The position numbers were made by a program, and so were the translations under genes. Shown one piece after another: positions 60,156 through 64,000 of a stretch of 64,000 bases of DNA (within the stretch, counting starts at the first letter, position 1; every line of letters starts with the position of its first letter). The notes beneath the pieces are model-generated. The model was not told the origin of the DNA. It worked only from the letters and a program-made list of their open reading frames with translations, and did not search any database. Source of the DNA: Beroe forskalii (taxonomy: Eukaryota > Ctenophora > Nuda > Beroida > Beroidae); assembly GCA_011033025.1 (NCBI GenBank), contig WFMF01000100.1, positions 62,001-126,000 on the forward strand, given 5' to 3'.

Positions 60156-61819
60156 ATGTCCCGGTCAGAAGCTCAGGAGTACCAGTTGAACTCCCCTCCC
60201 ACAGACGGAATTTCCAATGTCACATTCGGTCCTAACAACTTCCTCCTCGTATCTTCATGGGACTCTGTGAGTAAATATCAGAATGCAGTGACATAAAATC
60301 ATCGGGCTGTAAGCGGTAAACTTTTGAAAACGGAGCGTGTTGTGACATTTCATTCAAAAATAGTTCAACGAAGTTTTGACCCGATTGTAATTTTCATCAC
60401 TTACACAGCACCCACGTACGTGCACGCACTATACGTAATTTATTATACGTAATTTATTTCAGAGCACGAGGCTGTATGACACGGTAAACAACCACATGCG
60501 AGCTAAGTTCGACCACCAAGACGCCGTCCTGGACTGCAGCTTCATCACTGCCACCACAGCTATTGCAGGAGGGCTGGATGGGCAACTCAAGATGTTCGAT
60601 TTCAACACTCACTCGGATAGGGTGATTGGGTACCATCAGGATGCTATTAAATGTGTAGAGTGGAACAGTGAAGTGAATCTTGCTGTGACAGGTTAGATTG
60701 AGAAATATGTTTCCTATCCTCTTAACATATTCTTGCTTTCTTGATGTTTCACTGTCATTCTGATCCCAGCTCAACAGATAATTCATTCTGAATATGTAAG
60801 TTTATGTAATCAACTTATTAAACATGTTTTATTCCAGGAAGTTGGGACAAGTTGGTGAAGCTGTGGGACCCCAGAGCCAGGGACTGTGTTCATTCCAGCG
60901 AGCACCCCGACAGAATCTACACCATGGGTGAATGATTGTGTGTTTGTGTGTGATGTACGCCCTTATCTCTAACTCCCTCATCCATGTACTATCCCTAGTC
61001 CCCCTTTTATGTTTTAAACTCCTCTGAATGCTCTCCTGTCCTTCCTAGGGATAATATCCCCTTATCCCTGCCTACTATCCATAGTCCCCTGTTCATCCCT
61101 CCCCTCTTCTTCCCAGGCATGGTGGACGAGGTGATGGTGGTGGGGACGGCAGGACGGCCTATTCCCTTATCTCTTACTCCCCAGCTTCCTTTTCTCTTTA
61201 ATATCCTTATTCCCTCCCCCCTAGTTTATTGCTCTGAAGTCTGAACACACTCTCCCCTCTCCCAGGCATGGTGGACGAGGTGATGGTGGTGGGGACGGCA
61301 GGACGGCGCGTCCTCATCTGGGACATCCGGAACATGAAGTTTGACGCGCAGCGCCGCGAGAGTGCCCTGAAGTTCATGACACGGTGCATCCGGTGCTTCC
61401 CTAACAAGAAGGGCTACGTGTTATCCTCCTGCGAGGGGAGGGTGGCGGTCGAGTATCTGGACTCCAGTCCGGAGGCTCAGAAGAAGAAATACGCCTTCAA
61501 GTGCCACCGGATCAAGGAGGACGGGATGGAGACGATATACCCGGTTAATGCCATTTCCTTCCACAAGCGGTACAACACCTTCGCAACCGGGGGTTGTGAC
61601 GGGTTTGTTAATATTTGGGATAGTGAGAACAAGAAACGGTTATGTCAGCTCCACAGGTTGCCAACGTCCATTGCATCACTTAGTTTTAATGAGGATGGAA
61701 GTATCCTTGCTATAGCGTCCTCCTACACCTTCGAGTTGGGAGATAAGGAACACCCGGCAGATCAGATTTACATCCGAAACGTTAGTGATCCTGAGACGAG
61801 ACCAAAGACTGCTGCGTGA
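60156..61819 (+). CDS. BUB3: Mitotic checkpoint protein BUB3
   Basis: WD40-repeat protein of the spindle assembly checkpoint: it binds phosphorylated KNL1 at kinetochores and recruits BUB1 and BUBR1. Exons 60156-60266, 60463-60691, 60838-60927 and 61266-61819 join in frame (phases 0, 1, 1) to 327 residues, almost exactly the usual length (human 328). Visible family blocks: [14 protein letters not shown] across the first junction, [13 protein letters not shown] after the second, [17 protein letters not shown] at the start of exon 4, then [55 protein letters not shown] and a short tail after [12 protein letters not shown]. All seven blades are accounted for. Intron 3 contains a perfect copy of the first 42 bases of exon 4 with its acceptor (see the 61111 repeat). 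A strong acceptor (TTTCAATTACAG) 17 bp before the ATG suggests a 5'-UTR intron or trans-splicing. Confidence 0.96.
61111..61307 (+). repeat. 48-bp duplication of the BUB3 exon 4 start and its splice acceptor
   Basis: 61111-61158 and 61260-61307 are identical: TCCCAG acceptor followed by GGCATGGTGGACGAGG and the next 26 bases. The first copy then runs into intron-like CT-rich sequence, so it is a decoy acceptor 149 bp upstream of the true one. Reading on from the decoy gives a frame that ends in TGA shortly before the true acceptor. Confidence 0.95.
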
Positions 61820-62087
61820 TGTGAAATATATAACTCTCTCCAGCTCTCAACTCTCAAGCTCTCAGGGGCTGAGGTCACTTTGTTGCGCGTTTTAATATTC
61901 AAGCTTTCCTGGACAATGGAGCTAAAGATATTGATATTTATTTGTGACAGGGCACGTTGCCCGTGATCGCAGTCCTGTTTTTATTTTGAATTTCATCTCC
62001 TCTGTTTTCCTAGCTCTGCAACTAATATCAGAAGCTTGTCTGCAATGTATTTTATCATTGAATGCTATGCATCATCTCAAACATCGG

Positions 62088-62093
62088 AATAAA
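62088..62093 (+). terminator. BUB3 poly(A) signal
   Basis: AATAAA 269 bp after the BUB3 stop, in an AT-rich context and 156 bp before the next ATG. Confidence 0.7.
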
Positions 62094-62248
62094 CTTTTAA
62101 TGATAAACAAAGATTAACATTACATCGAGGTGTATTATTCAGCCATTTTAAATAATTCATTTCTTTCGCCCCTTAACCCATTCCCTTCGATAAATCCGTT
62201 CTTATCAACCCATATTCAATCTAGAGAACTGAAAGTTTAATAGTTATA

Positions 62249-64000
62249 ATGGCCATGATTAATCATAACGCCCTCCAGGTAATGTATCCCCGGTCTAAAT
62301 CCGCTGACGACTCTCCCTATCTCACTTCTACAACCTCTGCGAAGAAGCCCCCAACAGTCCACCTTTCCCACTCATCACAGAAGCCCCCAACCATCCACCT
62401 ATCTCACTCATCCGGTCCTTCGTCCTCCAATCGTTCTAACAACCCCTCCCAGCCTGCTCGGAAGTCCTTATCAGGGAAACTCCCCAAGCGAAACTCCTAT
62501 AATCGCGCCCCATCTGAACCTCTCATCTCCCAACAGACTCCCGTCTCCTACCCCAACACTCAGTCTAGATGGCACCCTGCAGGATCATCTAACAATCCTC
62601 ATCCTGATACTGGAGATCCCTACGACGAGGATGATCCATATGCAGGGTACACAGGCGGAGAGCAGAGTTTAGGGTATCAGAATGCTCCACCGTTAGATAG
62701 TACCTCCTTCCAACAATTCCCAGGCCATCAGACAGAGAACCAGGCATCATGGCACCCGGGGGCGGATACATCAGGGTATCAGGGAGGACAGGAGTCCTAT
62801 TCAGGAGATCAAGGGCAAACATCAGGGTATCAGGGAGGACAGGATTCTTGTGATCAGGGTATAGAATATGGTCAAGGACAAACATCTTGGTATCAGGGTA
62901 GTCATCCCCAAGTAAGGGCGCCTTCTGCAGAAGACCAGAGAAGTGATTCTCACGAGCAGTTATATTTCTATCAGGGGAGTCATCCTCAGAGAAGTGATGC
63001 TCAAGGTCACTCGTCTTGGTATCAGGGCCCAAACTACCAGACATATTCGTATCAGGGTCCTGGTCAGCAAGACCAGGCATCAGGTACACAAATGTATGGT
63101 ACATCTGCTGCGACTTCTGGGGAACAGTATTATGACCCTACTGAAGATCAGACTGGTACTGGTGAACCTTCCGGGAACCAATATCAAGTATCCAATGAAT
63201 TGCCTGGGGAGGTTGCAACTGAACAAGCTGGTTGGCAAAATTCTATTGATGAGTACATAAAACATCAGGAACAGATGAGGACAATGAACTCGGGAAAATC
63301 TTCGATGGAAAAAGGTGAAGCGTCTGTTCCCCCTCGCCCTGTTAGTGAAAGTCGTCCTTCCACAAATCCAGGTCCTTCCACCCTGAGTTCTGATGATCCA
63401 TCTAATCCACCGGAGATAAACCAAGGACTAGCAAATCTTTCAGTGAGTTCCGTTTTTGAGCGTTTCAGTGAGGCGAATGATACTAAGAAGAGGACCAGGA
63501 AAAGAAATAGAAATAAAAACAAAGGTATTGAAACGGTGAACAGCGAGACCAATGACAAAGCCCCTGAAAATAGCTTGTCGATCCCTCAGACAATTTCAGT
63601 TACACCAGTTTCAGTTAATGAAAGATCCGAAAAGGGCGTAAGACCGTCGAAGGAGGAAATTATGGAGAGGTTTGGGCAGAAGAGGTCTAACGCTAAGGAA
63701 AAGAGAAAAAGGTTAAAGAGACAGGCGGAGAGGAAAGCTATAAAAGATAGCAAGAAAGCAAAGAAATCTTTCAAAAAAGAAAATCTGGTGCCATCTAAAG
63801 TAAAAACGCTTCTAGCTGATATAATTTTGTCGGAGGGAAAAGAAGAGTTAGAAACTCTAAAGCAACCAGAGAGATCTGCAAAGCCTCAACCGGTTTCAAA
63901 GAAGCCTTCGTTGCCACAACGACGCATAGAAATAAATCTTTTATCATCAGGGAAAGGAAAACAACCCATATCGCGTAATAAAGGGAAACAACATGTGCCA
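62249..64000 (+). CDS. Gln/Tyr-rich low-complexity protein with basic C-terminal region (partial)
   Basis: Open from ATGGCCATG without a stop to the window end: 584 codons so far. I do not recognise the family. Parts in order: a Ser/Pro-rich N-terminus with a tandem unit (KKPPTVHLSHSS, then QKPPTIHLSHSS); an acidic patch YDDEDDPYA-like around residue 128; a repeat region at about 174-275 with many GYQGGQ / SWYQG / SYQGPG units, reminiscent of prion-like or RNA-granule proteins; a Ser/Pro/Asp linker; then two strongly basic helical patches, KKRTRKRNRNKNKG (about 412-425) and KRKRLKRQAERK...SKKAKKSFKK (about 482-510), which could bind nucleic acid or serve as nuclear signals. CAG|GTAATG near codon 10 resembles a splice donor, so an alternative short first exon cannot be excluded. 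Probably an RNA-associated protein, by composition only. Confidence 0.75.
   Translation, partial: MAMINHNALQVMYPRSKSADDSPYLTSTTSAKKPPTVHLSHSSQKPPTIHLSHSSGPSSSNRSNNPSQPARKSLSGKLPKRNSYNRAPSEPLISQQTPVSYPNTQSRWHPAGSSNNPHPDTGDPYDEDDPYAGYTGGEQSLGYQNAPPLDSTSFQQFPGHQTENQASWHPGADTSGYQGGQESYSGDQGQTSGYQGGQDSCDQGIEYGQGQTSWYQGSHPQVRAPSAEDQRSDSHEQLYFYQGSHPQRSDAQGHSSWYQGPNYQTYSYQGPGQQDQASGTQMYGTSAATSGEQYYDPTEDQTGTGEPSGNQYQVSNELPGEVATEQAGWQNSIDEYIKHQEQMRTMNSGKSSMEKGEASVPPRPVSESRPSTNPGPSTLSSDDPSNPPEINQGLANLSVSSVFERFSEANDTKKRTRKRNRNKNKGIETVNSETNDKAPENSLSIPQTISVTPVSVNERSEKGVRPSKEEIMERFGQKRSNAKEKRKRLKRQAERKAIKDSKKAKKSFKKENLVPSKVKTLLADIILSEGKEELETLKQPERSAKPQPVSKKPSLPQRRIEINLLSSGKGKQPISRNKGKQHVP

Noticed and set aside
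62589..63774. Minus-strand ORFs inside the 62249-64000 gene
   Set aside because: The plus frame is open over 584 codons and has clear repeat structure; the minus frames are shadows.

Overview
The window is nuclear DNA from a eukaryote, most likely an invertebrate animal. The evidence is short GT-AG introns (about 90-350 bp), single-copy animal-type genes (BUB3, PTRHD1), AATAAA poly(A) signals, a decayed Jockey/CR1-like non-LTR retrotransposon and AT-rich noncoding DNA full of short dispersed elements. I cannot name the species. An early-branching metazoan would fit, but nothing in the sequence decides it.

Layout. Positions 1-162 look like the 3' end of a gene cut by the window edge. At 987-2675 (minus) is a long uninterrupted ORF whose motifs match nicotianamine synthase (NAS), a metal-chelator enzyme known mainly from plants, fungi and archaea. 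From about 2.7 kb to 53.6 kb there is no convincing protein-coding gene. This gene desert holds two striking things. (1) About 31 copies of a roughly 70-bp, roughly palindromic element, each built around one or two CRE-like sites (TGACGTCA) with AAATAGGCGG.../...CCGCCTATTT ends; all lie between 6.3 and 51.7 kb. (2) A 4.96-kb composite transposon (35160-40122) with about 220-bp terminal inverted repeats, a TTA target-site duplication, inverted subterminal repeats, a captured and broken reverse-transcriptase fragment, and an inserted array of seven hairpin-bearing repeats. The palindromic E-box TCACGTGA also occurs about 14 times in the window, several times beside CCAAT boxes in promoter-like modules that have no obvious ORF.

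The right end is gene-dense. A minus-strand gene of unknown function has two visible exons (53902-54813) and a TATA-like upstream region. Four plus-strand genes follow in about 7 kb: PTRHD1 (57165-57497), a three-exon unknown gene (57999-59786, 513 aa), BUB3 (60156-61819, four exons, 327 aa) and a Gln/Tyr-rich protein running off the window (62249-64000). Gaps between them are about 370-500 bp, and a strong 3' splice site lies 17 bp before the BUB3 ATG, so a 5'-UTR intron or spliced-leader trans-splicing is possible. BUB3 intron 3 carries a perfect 48-bp copy of the start of exon 4, including its splice acceptor.

The genes show no shared pathway. The interest lies in the NAS-like gene, the paired-CRE element family, the composite inverted-repeat element and the BUB3 splice-site duplication. 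All identifications are from reading motifs by eye; no database search was possible.
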